NCBI GenBank assembly: GCA_009746045.1
Contig: RPFO01000853.1
Location: 1 to 64,000, forward strand
Origin: Mesostigma viride
Lineage: Eukaryota; Streptophyta; Mesostigmatophyceae; Mesostigmatales; Mesostigmataceae
Length of the DNA: 64,000 bases
Reading direction: 5' to 3'
The position numbers and the translations under genes are program-made. Each line of letters begins with the position of its first letter. Positions within the stretch are counted from its first letter, which is position 1. Of the stretch, positions 1-11,660 are shown one piece after another. A model generated the notes under the pieces. That model searched no databases and had not been told where the DNA came from. It saw only the letters and a list, made by a program, of their open reading frames with translations.

Positions 1-1
1 C

Positions 2-1738
2 CAGCAGGACCCTCTGGCAGGTCAGAGGGTCCAACCTCAGCCGCAGGCTCCCCCGCCCAGCGTGGGGGGCCAGGTGGCTGAGGAGGCCACCGGGGTCGCA
101 GGGACCCCGGCGGCGACACAAGCGCCCGGGGTCGCAGGGACCCCGGCAGCGACGCCGGCGCCTCCGGCGCTGGCGGGGGATGCAGCCCCCATGGAGGGTG
201 TCACGGGCACCTCCAGCGGCTCTGGGGGGCAGGCCCCCTCTAGCCGCAACAAGGACAAGCCCTGGCAGGGCCGGAGGGGCCCAGGGTCCCACCGCAGCTG
301 GGCAGCAACCAGCACTGCTGGAGGGCGACCTGCAAGGTCGCGACTTCATCACCCTGGTGATGAGGCCGTGTGGCGTGCCATACAGACAGCCACAGCCTCC
401 TTCCGTGGGCTGGCCGACAGGAGCCAGCAGATGCACGTCGCGGAGGCGGGCAGCCTGGTGTGTGCAATCATCACGCACATCCTGGGCCTGCCCAACCTCC
501 AAGCGGGCACACGTAGGGTGTGCGACGACCTGCTGCCTGCCCTGCAGGCTCTCCTCTCAGGGAGGAGGGTGCAGGGCAGCAGGGTGCGTCTGGTGCGTTT
601 GCTGGAGCTCCTGCACAACGCCATCCTGAGAGGGGCGGGTAGGTGGCTAACTCTGCCTACCTGGTTGCATCATGATCTTACTAACCCTACTGACGATGAA
701 GTGTCCCTCTCTCCCACCTTCCATGATTGGGAGGAGGCCCGCAGCAGGAGGCGGGAAGTGACACACACTCACACCCCCACCCAGCCCACCCCTATGTTGT
801 CTAACCCTCCTACACAGCCCATGTTTGCCCATCCTGCTCAGCTCACTCAAGTAGCACTTCCCTCTCAGCAGGTCTCTCCTGTGAATGCTGCAGCAGCAAC
901 ACCATCTTCTCCCTCTCCCCCTGCATCCCCCTCTAGGTTGCCCACTTACAATGAAAACCGTCCTGTGGATAGGATTAATGTCAGGGGGCTGCCTGAGGGG
1001 TATACTAGGGAGCAGGGGAATCATGCACTTCTCTCTCTGCAGCTGGCTAGGGAGGAACTGAATGTCAAGAATTGGTTTGGATCTCTCATGCAGGGGGATT
1101 TCTACCATCAGTCCTCTTCTCAGATTCAGAATCTCATTCTTGTCTTCCAGCGTAGGTATCCCAAGTGGCAGGACACGCAGGCTAGGGCAGTTTGGGAGGC
1201 TTTCATGAAGGAGCTAACTGACCTCCTCTCCACCCCCTCATCTGTGGACATATATGGGGCATTCAGGTGGGTAGAGGAATACAGGGTCACATCAGTGGAC
1301 TATGTGGCTGAGACAAAGAAATATGAGCTAGCCATCAAAGCACGTCCTGATGTCCAGCAGCTAGATCACAAGTTCTTGCTGCGTTCCTTCCTTGAGAAAC
1401 TCAAACTTGACAAAAACACCTACGCTATGCTTGCCACAGGAATGGCAAAGTACTGGGAGGACATGAAGGAGGCATTGGATTATATCAAGCTGGCCTTGGC
1501 TCCCCTTAGCCAGGGGGCCATGGGCACCTCTGTAAAGAGGGTCAGGGGGGAAGAGAGGGAGGAGGAGGATAGGGAGAGGGAAGACAGGAGCAAGAGACCT
1601 GTCACTATGGCAGAAGTCAAGTCCCTGCTGGGACAAATGTTTAAGGGCAAGGGCAAGGGCAAGGGCAAGGGCAAGGGCAGGGGCTGGGGCAAGGGCAAGG
1701 GTAAGGGGCAGTCTCCCTCCAAGGGGGGCAGCTCCAGC

Positions 1739-1815
<77 letters not shown>

Positions 1816-3040
1816 GAAGCAGGACAAGGAGGACAAGTCTTCTCAGCGGTGCACCCGCTGTGGCATGAAGTACCACCTGCGGCCCACCTGCCGCAAGAAC
1901 GTGGACGAGCTGGGGCATTTGGACGTCCTGTGCCACAAGTGCCACGGGCCGCCCCACGGTGACCCCAAGGACTGCAAGCGGCCTCCTTACGGCAAGAAGT
2001 GTGAGTCTCCCTCTCATGCTGGCTTGAGTGTGCCTGCTTCACCTCTTTCATCTGCATGCCCCACTGTCAGAGCAGTGAGCAGTTCTGGAAAGGTGCTACA
2101 GCTGGTTTCAGAAGATTATGTCTCTAAACCAACCTTCACATCTATGGTTCCCAAGGTGTGCAGAGTGTCCCCAGCAGAGGATGCTCAGATCAGTTTTCAG
2201 GAGCTTGCTTTGCAGTTGCATTTCCTTTATGGGCATGAAGTGAGTGCAGAGGTGGTGGCAGCAGCAATAGGGGGGGCAGCACTCAGACGTGCATGCCAGG
2301 TGGTCAGATCCCACTGCCAGCATTGTCAGTTCAATGCACCCAAACCCCCTAAGTGGCATGTAGCTACCCCACCTAAGAGCAAGGGCAGGGTGGTAGGAGA
2401 TGTCTTTCATATCAAAGGACAATCTTACTTGGCACTTAAAGATGCATGGTCAAGGTACACAACCATTGAACCATTACCTGGAATGGACAAGACACAGTTG
2501 CTCAGGGCTCTCTTGATTGCTCAGGCCAGGTACTACCCTGTGGAGGCATTGTTACTGGATCAGCAGTTCACGTGTCTTGCCAATGAACCAGGGTGTGAGG
2601 CTATTGATCTGGCTGGGCTAGAAGATCATGAGAGGCAAGGCATTATTGAAAGGGCCATCAGGTCCATTAAAACCCTTGTAGCCAAAGAAGATGGCAATCT
2701 GCTGGCTGACAGTGGGTCATATGCTGACAGAGCTCTGTGGTCCACCAGGTTGTGCCAAGTCCTCAACAGGAGGCCACTCATGAAAACCCCACAAGGGGTG
2801 GTCATTACACCAGATGGATTGCATGCAGGCATTTATCCACCTGAGGTACTAGCCCTATACAACGCACAGCGAGCACAGACAGCTAGCAGGTTAGCTGTCA
2901 AGGATGCAAAGCATCCACGTCCCACCTTCAGAGAAGGGGATCAGGTCCTATTCTACAAGGAGTCGGGACTAGGCAAGGTGGGTACCTGGCATGGGCCAGC
3001 CACCATCCTAAATTTAACACCACTGGCAGGACAGTGTTAG
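2..3040 (+). CDS. Ty1/copia retrotransposon Gag-integrase ORF (5' end outside window)
   Basis: The first half of a copia-type polyprotein, open to the left window edge, so the true start is not visible; the first in-frame ATG is near 190. In order it has a low-complexity Pro/Ala/Gly N-terminus, a Gag-like helical region (about 960-1520), a Lys-Gly repeat (about 1640-1710), a run of about 26 Asn codons, and Cys-rich knuckles beginning CTRC (about 1850-1975). Integrase follows: an HHCC-like zinc segment (about 2215-2325, ending CQHC), then candidate catalytic residues D in GDVFHI, D in LLLDQQF and E in GIIERAIRSI. A basic SH3-like end (FREGDQVLFY) runs into the stop. No protease motif lies between the knuckle and the integrase, where copia elements normally have it. 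The frame ends inside the SH3-like domain, whose continuation is in the next, overlapping frame. Family assignment is confident; activity is doubtful. Confidence 0.85.
1738..1815 (+). repeat. (AAC)n microsatellite inside the gag ORF
   Basis: A pure AAC run encoding polyasparagine, directly after a degenerate AAGGGC run that encodes Lys-Gly repeats. It keeps the frame. The antisense poly-Val, poly-Leu and poly-Cys frames across it are artefacts. Confidence 0.9.
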
Positions 3041-5556
3041 TTAAACACAATGACACGGGAAAGATTCACAGGTGTTCACCTCACAGGATGAAATTGTATT
3101 TTCCAACTGTGTCAGACGTGGCAGAGGAGGAAGAGCTGTTGGCCGACAGCCCTGTACAGTTGCCTGGCATCCCAGCGTTGCCCAGTGAGTGGTTGTTTGG
3201 AACACCCACTGGTGAGTGTGAGAGCCACACCCACTGTGACACCCAGGTCACCCTTGATGATTGCAGGCAGTCACTGCAGGCTTGGCCCCCTGCAGCAGAG
3301 GGTCACATTGGCAAAACAGGTGATCAGCAACCTATCACCTCTTCAAGTGTGAACATAGCTCAGCCACTAGCTGCACCTTCCAAACGCAGCCTAGCAGACG
3401 CTGTTCGCATTTTACAAGCAGCTCATAGAGCTAAAGCTCAAACTGCTGCAGGATCAGCTAAGGTGGGGAAGGTTGGGCAGAATGACAATAGCCCATTTAT
3501 GGTTGCAGTGGACACACAAGCCCAGGTCAGCATTATCAGTGCCCTGGCTGTGCCCCATATGCCTTTGGAACCTTCACCCTGGCACCATGTGGCTGATTTC
3601 TCAGGGCAGTCATCCCTCAAGGTATTAGGTCAGGTCATGTTGACTATACTCGGTATCCCACTCCTTTTCAGGTCTTGGAAGGTTATAAAGGGAATGCTTT
3701 TGGGGGATCCTTTTCTATGTTACCCTGGTGTTCTCATCTCCAGTGATAGACTCTCCATCCAGGACATGGGGGGTGTTGATTTGAATCATTTTAAAATTTC
3801 TCTTGAAAAACTTCTTAACACCAACATTGCTTCTGTAAAATTTGCTACACCCAAGTATGCCCCAGGGCAAGAACCCTGTGTGGCAGATTTGGTTCACAAC
3901 CAAAAACTTCATCCCAACTCATTTGGATTGGGCAAGCATGATGTGGCTAAAATGTCTCCTCTTTCTTATGAACAGATAGAGAAAGACTGTCGCACACACA
4001 TAGGATTCCTAAAATGGGTGGAGGCCTTCAACAAGGCCAGGGAAGAATGGGTAGTGCCAGATCCTCTTAGTCCTTCTCATACTCCACCTGTCACACCTAT
4101 TGACAAAAAGCCTGCAGGGTGCAAGCATTTGCGTCTGAAGTTTGTGTGCAAACATAAGCCAGCAGCAGATGGGTCAGTCATTTTTCATGCTAGACCTTGT
4201 GTGACAGAGTTCAAGGGCACCACTGATCTGACAGAGGCAGAGTTGTACACGCCAGGCATTCAGCAAACATCCCTAAAAATCTTGCTGTCTGTCTTTGTGG
4301 GTCATCTCAATGATGGGGATGATTATGTATGTAAGGCTACAGACATTAAAAGGGCTTTCTTGAAAGGCTCACCTGAGATAGCACAACAAGTGTGGCATGG
4401 TCAGGTGTATGTAGTCACCACTCCCAGAGTTTGGGCAAAACACATCCCTCAGCAGTACCTGAAAGCTAACATAGGTGTTGAAGGGCTGCAATCAGCTCCT
4501 CGCATTTTCAGGATGTCAGCTCAGGCTGTGTTTGAAAAGCTAGGGGCTAGATATGATGACATAGACCCTTGCTTCTTTGTGGTTCCACACCCTCATGGCA
4601 TACTCACCTTTGTGTGGCATGGGGATGATCAGCTGATTGCTGGGCCAAGGCGTGCTGTAGATGATTTTATTCAACAAGTGTCACAGCATTTTGAGATTGG
4701 CAAGCAAGTAGAGCTGGGCACCACTGCCATAAAATTTTGTGGCACAATGTTACAACTCCAGCAGCATCAAAACCAGTGGGTGTGTGCACTCTATTCTCCC
4801 AATGATTACATGCACAGCTGCTTGGAGGTTTTGCAAACAAAAATCAAACCTGGAGCCTGTCCTACCATTAGAGGCAAGCTGGGGTGGTTGTGCTCAACGT
4901 GTGCACCTCACCTGGCTGTGGTTAGCAGAGTTGATGATGATGTCTTGATGCAAGTAGGTCACAAAGCCATCACCAAAACTCTCCAGGAAGGCCCTCCCCT
5001 TATCTTGCACTCCTTGGATCTCCACAAAACCATTCACATCCAAGCTATGATGGATAGTTCCATGGAGTCCAGGCAGATTACAAAGATGCAGGCAAGGGAG
5101 TCAGGCTTGTATTTTGTGCAGAATGATGATGCACCCTTGTCTCTCATTTCATGGTACAGCCGGTTGCATAGACGCAAGGCTGTCAGCAGCAATGCTGCTG
5201 AGTGCAGGGCAGTGGTGTCAGCAGTGCTTCATGCCAGGTACTTGAATCATGTGCTGGTTTGGTTGCAGATGCAAGCAGGCAGCAATGCTGGGGTGGTGGC
5301 ACACTTGCTCACTGACAGTCAGTCAGTCCTCAGTTTCCTTGCTAACCCCTATGCTGTCCACACTGATCTTGACTGGGTGGTCCTGAAACAGGAGTCCACC
5401 TACTGGGAGTCCACCCGTCACGTGGAGGACAAACACAACGCTGCTGATGCACTCACTAAAGTGCCTCAGCAGGCAGCTGAACAATATCAGCTGTTGTACC
5501 ACTTGATGAACCCCTATGGCAAGCAGGCAACCCTGCCCCATAGGGGGGACGCCTAG
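3034..5556 (+). CDS. Ty1/copia protease-reverse transcriptase-RNase H ORF
   Basis: The second half of the copia polyprotein, overlapping the first ORF by 7 bp in another frame. Its first ~25 residues (VLVKHNDTGKIHR...) complete the integrase C-terminal domain, so the two frames were once one or are joined by frameshifting. A retropepsin-like domain follows (about residues 150-245): VDTQAQVSIIS at the active-site position, then the flap and the GMLLGDPFL strand. The usual DTG is DTQ. Reverse transcriptase covers about residues 330-620, with TDIKRAFLKG (motif A Asp), GLQSAPRIF, and WHGDDQLIAG in place of the usual YVDD. RNase H H1 lies at about 700-820, with SSNAAECRAV, LLTDSQSV and the ADALTK end typical of copia. 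No stop interrupts the 840 codons. The order IN-PR-RT-RH differs from the canonical PR-IN-RT-RH. Confidence 0.87.
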   Translation: MLVKHNDTGKIHRCSPHRMKLYFPTVSDVAEEEELLADSPVQLPGIPALPSEWLFGTPTGECESHTHCDTQVTLDDCRQSLQAWPPAAEGHIGKTGDQQPITSSSVNIAQPLAAPSKRSLADAVRILQAAHRAKAQTAAGSAKVGKVGQNDNSPFMVAVDTQAQVSIISALAVPHMPLEPSPWHHVADFSGQSSLKVLGQVMLTILGIPLLFRSWKVIKGMLLGDPFLCYPGVLISSDRLSIQDMGGVDLNHFKISLEKLLNTNIASVKFATPKYAPGQEPCVADLVHNQKLHPNSFGLGKHDVAKMSPLSYEQIEKDCRTHIGFLKWVEAFNKAREEWVVPDPLSPSHTPPVTPIDKKPAGCKHLRLKFVCKHKPAADGSVIFHARPCVTEFKGTTDLTEAELYTPGIQQTSLKILLSVFVGHLNDGDDYVCKATDIKRAFLKGSPEIAQQVWHGQVYVVTTPRVWAKHIPQQYLKANIGVEGLQSAPRIFRMSAQAVFEKLGARYDDIDPCFFVVPHPHGILTFVWHGDDQLIAGPRRAVDDFIQQVSQHFEIGKQVELGTTAIKFCGTMLQLQQHQNQWVCALYSPNDYMHSCLEVLQTKIKPGACPTIRGKLGWLCSTCAPHLAVVSRVDDDVLMQVGHKAITKTLQEGPPLILHSLDLHKTIHIQAMMDSSMESRQITKMQARESGLYFVQNDDAPLSLISWYSRLHRRKAVSSNAAECRAVVSAVLHARYLNHVLVWLQMQAGSNAGVVAHLLTDSQSVLSFLANPYAVHTDLDWVVLKQESTYWESTRHVEDKHNAADALTKVPQQAAEQYQLLYHLMNPYGKQATLPHRGDA

Positions 5557-5720
5557 CAGGGTCCTGTTCACCAGGGCCGCCTAGGTCACCCAGTACCCCT
5601 TGGGCAGGTCCAAGGGGTAGGTTGTGGCTTCCAGCACGGGGGTTGGTTGGAGTCTGTTTTTCATACATCTGCGTGCCCTATGCCCATCTGCGTGCCCGTC
5701 GTCCCTAGTCTCCATCCAAC
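5557..5720 (+). other. 3' flank of the copia element
   Basis: About 160 bp between the pol stop codon and the first satellite unit. No LTR can be recognised: the left copy is outside the window and no inverted TG...CA pair is evident. The satellite may have replaced or grown into the 3' LTR. Confidence 0.4.
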
Positions 5721-8700
5721 TGTACATCCACCGCGCACGCAAGGGGCAACTGCACACACACGTACACACACCGCGCACGCAAGGGGCGGCATGCACACAC
5801 ACGTACACACACCATGCACGCAAGGAGCGACTGCACACACACGTACATACACCGCGCACGCAAGGGGCAAGTGCACACACACGTAGATCCACCGCGCACG
5901 CAAGGAGCGACTGCACTCACATGTACACACACCATGCACGCAAGGGGCGAGTGCACGCACACTTACACATACACCGCGCATGCAAGGGGCGGCTGCACAC
6001 ACACGTACATCCACCGCGCACGCAAGGAGCGACTGCACGCACACGTACATCCACCATGCACGCAAGGAGCGGCTGCACTCACATGTACATACACCGCGCA
6101 TGCAAGGGGCGGTTGCACACACACGTACACACACCATGCACGCAAGGGGCGAGTGCACGCACACTTACACACACACCGCGCACGCAAGGGACGCCTGCAC
6201 ACACACGTACATCCACCATGCACGCAAGGAGCGACTGCACACACACGTACATCCACCATGCACGCAAGGGGCGGCTGCACACACACGTACACACACCATG
6301 CACGCAAGGGCCGGCATGCACACACACGTACATCCACCGCGCACGCAAGGGGCAACTGCACACACATGTACACACACCGCGCACGCTTGGGGCGGCTGCA
6401 CTCACATGTACACACACCGCGCACGCAAGGGCCGGCTGCACACACACTTACACTCACCATGCACGCATGGGGCGGCTGCACACACACGTACACACACCGC
6501 GCACGCAAGGGACGGCTGCACACACACGTACATACACCGCGCACGCAAGGGGCGGCTGCACACACACCTACATACACCATGCACGCAAGGGGCGGCTACA
6601 CACACATGTACATCCACCGCGCACGCAAGGGGCGAGTGCACACACACGTACACACACCGCGCACGCAAGGGGCGGCTGCACCCACATGTACACACACCAT
6701 GCACGCAAGGACAAGGATGAACACACATCTACACACACCATGCACGCAAGGGCCGGCTGCACACACACTTACACACACAATGCACGCTTGGGGCAACGGC
6801 ACACACACGTACATACACTGCGCACGCAAGGGGCAACTGCACACACACGTACACACACCATGCACGGAAGGGACGGCTGCACTCACATGTACATCCACAG
6901 CGCAACCACGGGGCGGCTGCACACACACTTACATACACCATGCACGCAAGGGGCGGCTGCACACACATGTACATCCACCGCGCACGCAAGGGGCGAGTGC
7001 ACACACACGTACACACACCGCGCACGCAAGGGGCGGCTGCACACACACGTACACACACCATGCACGCAATTGCTGGCATGCAAACACACCCACTGCCCGC
7101 ACATGTACATCCACCGCGCACGCAAGGGGCGCCTGCACCCACATGTACATACACCATGCACGCAAGGACAAGGATGAACACACATGTACACACACCATGC
7201 ACGCAAGGGCCGGCTGCACACACACGTACATACACCATGCACGCAAGGGCCGGCATGCACACACACGTACATACACTGCGCACGCAAGGGGCAACTGCAC
7301 ACACACGTGTAAATACACCGCGCATGCAAGGGGCGGCTGCACACACACGTACACACACCATGCACGCAAGGGGCAACTGCACACACACGTACACACACCA
7401 TGCACGCAAGGAGCGACTGCACACACACGTACATACACCGCGCACGCAAGGGGCGGCTGCACACACACGTACACACACCATGCACGCAAGGAGCGACTGC
7501 ACTCACATGTACATACACCATGCACGCAAGGGGCGGCTGCACACACGTGTAAATACACCGCGCATGCAAGGGGCGGCTGCACACACACGTACACACACCA
7601 TGCACGCAAGGGGCAACTGCACACACACGTACACACACCATGCACGCAAGGAGCGACTGCACACACACGTACATACACCGCGCACGCAAGGGGCGGCTGC
7701 ACACACACGTACACACACCATGCACGCAAGGAGCGACTGCACTCACATGCACATACACCGCGCACGCAAGGGGCGGCTGCACTCACATGTACATACACCA
7801 TGCACGCAAGGGGCGGCTGCACACACGTGTAAATACACCGCGCATGCAAGGGGCGGCTGCACACACACGTACACACACCATGCACGCAAGGGCCGGCATG
7901 CACACACACGTACACACACCATGCACGCAAGGGGCGAGTGCACGCACACTTACACATACACCGCGCACGCAAGGGGCGGCTGCACACACACGTACACACA
8001 CCATGCACGCAAGGGGCAACTGCACACACACGTACACACACCATGCACGCTTGGGGCGACGGCACTCACATGTACATACACCACGCACGCAAGGGACGCC
8101 TGCACACACACGTACATCCACCGCGCACGCAAGGGGCGAGTGCACACACACGTACATCCACCGCGCACGCAAGGGGCGAGTGCACACACACGTACATCCA
8201 CCGCGCACGCAAGGGGCGAGTGCACACACACGTACATCCACCGCGCACGCAAGGGGCAACTGCACACACACGTACACACACCGCGCACGCAAGGGGCGGC
8301 ATGCACACACACGTACACACACCATGCACGCAAGCAGCGACTGCACACACACGTACATACACCGCGCATGCAAGGGGCGGCTGCACACACACGTACACAC
8401 ACCATGCACGCAAGGGCCGGCATGCACACACACGTACATACACCGCGCACGCAAGGGGCGGCTGCACACACACGTACATACACCGCGCACGCAAGGGGCG
8501 GCTGCACACACACGTACACACACCATGCACGCAAGGGGCAACTGCACACACACGTACATCCACCGCGCACGCAAGGGGCAAGTGCACACACACGTAGATC
8601 CACCGCGCACGCAAGGAGCGACTGCACTCACATGTACACACACCATGCACGCAAGGGGCGAGTGCACGCACACTTACACATACACCGCGCATGCAAGGGG

Positions 8701-9651
8701 CGGCTGCACACACACGTACATCCACCGCGCACGCAAGGAGCGACTGCACGCACACTTACACACACACCGCGCACGCAAGGGGCGACTGCACACACACGTA
8801 CATCCACCATGCACGCAAGGAGCGGCTGCACTCACATGTACATACACCGCGCATGCAAGGGGCGGTTGCACACACACGTACACACACCATGCACGCAAGG
8901 GGCGAGTGCACGCACACTTACACACACACCGCGCACGCAAGGGACGCCTGCACACACACGTACATCCACCATGCACGCAAGGAGCGACTGCACACACACG
9001 TACATCCACCATGCACGCAAGGGGCGGCTGCACACACACGTACACACACCATGCACGCAAGGGCCGGCATGCACACACACGTACATCCACCGCGCACGCA
9101 AGGGGCAACTGCACACACATGTACACACACCGCGCACGCTTGGGGCGGCTGCACTCACATGTACACACACCGCGCACGCAAGGGCCGGCTGCACACACAC
9201 TTACACTCACCATGCACGCATGGGGCGGCTGCACACACACGTACACACACCGCGCACGCAAGGGACGGCTGCACACACACGTACATACACCGCGCACGCA
9301 AGGGGCGGCTGCACACACACCTACATACACCATGCACGCAAGGGGCGGCTACACACACATGTACATCCACCGCGCACGCAAGGGGCGAGTGCACACACAC
9401 GTACACACACCGCGCACGCAAGGGGCGGCTGCACCCACATGTACACACACCATGCACGCAAGGACAAGGATGAACACACATCTACACACACCATGCACGC
9501 AAGGGCCGGCTGCACACACACTTACACACACAATGCACGCTTGGGGCAACGGCACACACACGTACATACACTGCGCACGCAAGGGGCAACTGCACACACA
9601 CGTACACACACCATGCACGGAAGGGACGGCTGCACTCACATGTACATCCAC
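5721..9651. repeat. 40-bp satellite, block 1
   Basis: Tandem units of 40 bp with the core cacgcaaggggcggctgc followed by a CA-rich stretch and gtacatacac or gtacatccac. Variation is concentrated at a few positions: CGCG versus CATG before the core, and GGCGGCTG, GGCAACTG, GGCGAGTG or GGCCGGCATG inside it. Because 40 is not a multiple of 3 and the unit lacks stop codons in most frames, several frames stay open for thousands of bases on both strands. About 1 kb near 5.9-6.9 kb recurs at 8.65-9.65 kb with an offset near 2753 bp. Confidence 0.95.
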
Positions 9652-11660
9652 ATCCAATTGCTGCTTTAGTTCCATTGGAGTGAGGGGCTGCCAGAGAAAC
9701 ATGTTTATTACAAATGCGTGTTAGGCACACGTCCAAGCCATTAGCTAACCTAAGAATCTGCAGTTTCTAAGCTAACTAGGCCACACAACAAGGGCCGAAA
9801 CATCATACCAGTCATGAGGACCTGGGCCAGTCAAGAGGACCTGGGCTTTGTAACATCCGTCTGGCAGCAAGGGTGGGTGGGTGGGAGCTGCAAAGAGGAG
9901 TGGTTGTTGCCCCGCCACAACCCTAAGTATCCACCGTCTACCTAGTCGTAGGTGGGGTGACGGACGCCAGCCCACTGACCAACAGGCCAGTGGCGCCGCG
10001 CCGTCCCCGGTCCACAGGACTGCCCCGGGTCCACAACACAAATTGGACCCGGTCCACAGTACCGTCCCCGGTACCCCCCCCCACAACACCGTACCCCCCC
10101 CCCTAGTACTGGCTACCTAGTCGGAAGTGTCTACTGCGGCCTCCCCTCCCCCTTTGAGACTTCCGCAGGTCATAGATAGAACGAGCGTGAGCTCACAAAA
10201 TCCAATTGCTGCTTTAGTTCCATTGGAGTGAGGGGCTGCCAGAGAAACATGTTTATTACAAATGCGTGTTAGGCACACGTCCAAGCCATTAGCTAACCTA
10301 AGAATCTGCAGTTTCTAAGCTAACTAGGCCACACAACAAGGGCCGAAACATCATACCAGTCATGAGGACCTGGGCCAGTCAAGAGGACCTGGGCTTTGTA
10401 ACATCCCGCACCCACTACCTGGCCACTTGGCCGCAAGCTGTCGTATGGCCCAGACTTCTCGTCGCCCCCCTTGTCCCCTGCCGCTACCAGTGCTTCATTA
10501 ACCAGGCGGCAATACAAGGGGAAGCCAATAGTATCCCCGTAGGGACCCCCCACTGCGGGGGGGTTCTCACCCATGTGGGCGCTGCCCTCGGCAGCCACCC
10601 CTGCAGGCTCGGCAATTCTTTGTACACCTTTCTTCACAGGCATAGCACCCCCGGCACCCCAAGGACGCAGCTGCGTCTGGGATCCGCTATCGCCCCGCCC
10701 TAACATCCTTCCCCTTCCCCGCTGTGCACCGCCGGTCCCAACAACTCGTCCCCGCTTAAATTACGCGGCAACGACCCCACCATTCCGCCCTGGCCGCTGG
10801 CCGCTGTCGCCTCACCTAAACGAAGAAATGTTAGGCCGTTTAGGATGCTGCCCCCCCTGGCGCTGGGGCTGCAGCCCTCCCGCTCCTGCGCTGGCCTGGG
10901 GGCTCGATTCCCCCTTCTTCCCATGCTCGTATAGCGCGCTCATGCACTATTCTTGACGATATTCATTAGCCAGGCCCAGCGCACGTGATACACAACGAAC
11001 TTGCCTGCGGCGTATTCCCCCTCCGCCTGTAGCTGTTGCCACCCTAGCACCACGACTGCCCTGCTTAGTTGTCCGATCAAGAGTCACTCCCGCGTCTATC
11101 CAGACCCCTCCCGCGAGCCCGGGGTGGCGAGTACAACGCAGCAGAAATAAAACAATCTGGCACTGGCAGCTACCGCCTGCACTTCGAACGGCAAGTTTCC
11201 TGGGGTGCTGCCGACCCCCGTCGCGCAGCCGTCATAACCTTAAATTTTCCAGGCCCCCGAATGATAATTCGGAGGCCGGTAGCTGTGATTTACATTCGGC
11301 ACCGCCATAGCAGTGCACACACGCCGTCAGTGGGCCGTCGACACAGCTGCAAAGAGGAGTGGTTGTTGCCCCGCCACAACCCTAAGTATCCACCGTCTAC
11401 CTAGTCGTAGGTGGGGTGACGGACGCCAGCCCACTGACCAACAGGCCAGTGGCGCCGCGCCGTCCCCGGTCCACAGGACTGCCCCGGGTCCACAACACAA
11501 ATTGGACCCGGTCCACAGTACCGTCCCCGGTACCCCCCCCCCCACAACACCGTACCCCCCCCCCTAGTACTGGCTACCTAGTCGGAAGTGTCTACTGCGG
11601 CCTCCCCTCCCCCTTTGAGACTTCCGCAGGTCATAGATAGAACGAGCGTGAGCTCACAAA
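9652..11660 (-). mobile_element. Non-autonomous split-direct-repeat (DIRS/PAT/TOC-type) element, copy 1
   Basis: A 2009-bp insert in the satellite, made of A1 (9652-9858), a 27-bp spacer, B1 (9886-10199), A2 (10200-10406), a unique interior (10407-11344) and B2 (11345-11660). The two A copies match each other, as do the two B copies. Read on the minus strand the order is B2-interior-A2-B1-A1, the split direct repeat layout of PAT/TOC-like tyrosine-recombinase retrotransposons. The undisturbed target is preserved at the junction 6898|6899; comparison shows a clean insert with no target-site duplication. The interior holds no RT or recombinase, only ORFs up to 128 codons with no recognised similarity, so any mobility would depend on a partner. 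The split-repeat structure and the absence of target duplication are read directly; the family is inferred. Confidence 0.8.

Noticed and set aside
1361-2057. Minus-strand poly-Val, poly-Leu and poly-Cys ORFs
   Set aside because: Antisense shadows of the AAC run in the copia gag frame.
9652-11660. LTR retrotransposon or solo LTR pair
   Set aside because: The A and B repeats are split rather than at the two ends, and the empty site shows no target duplication.
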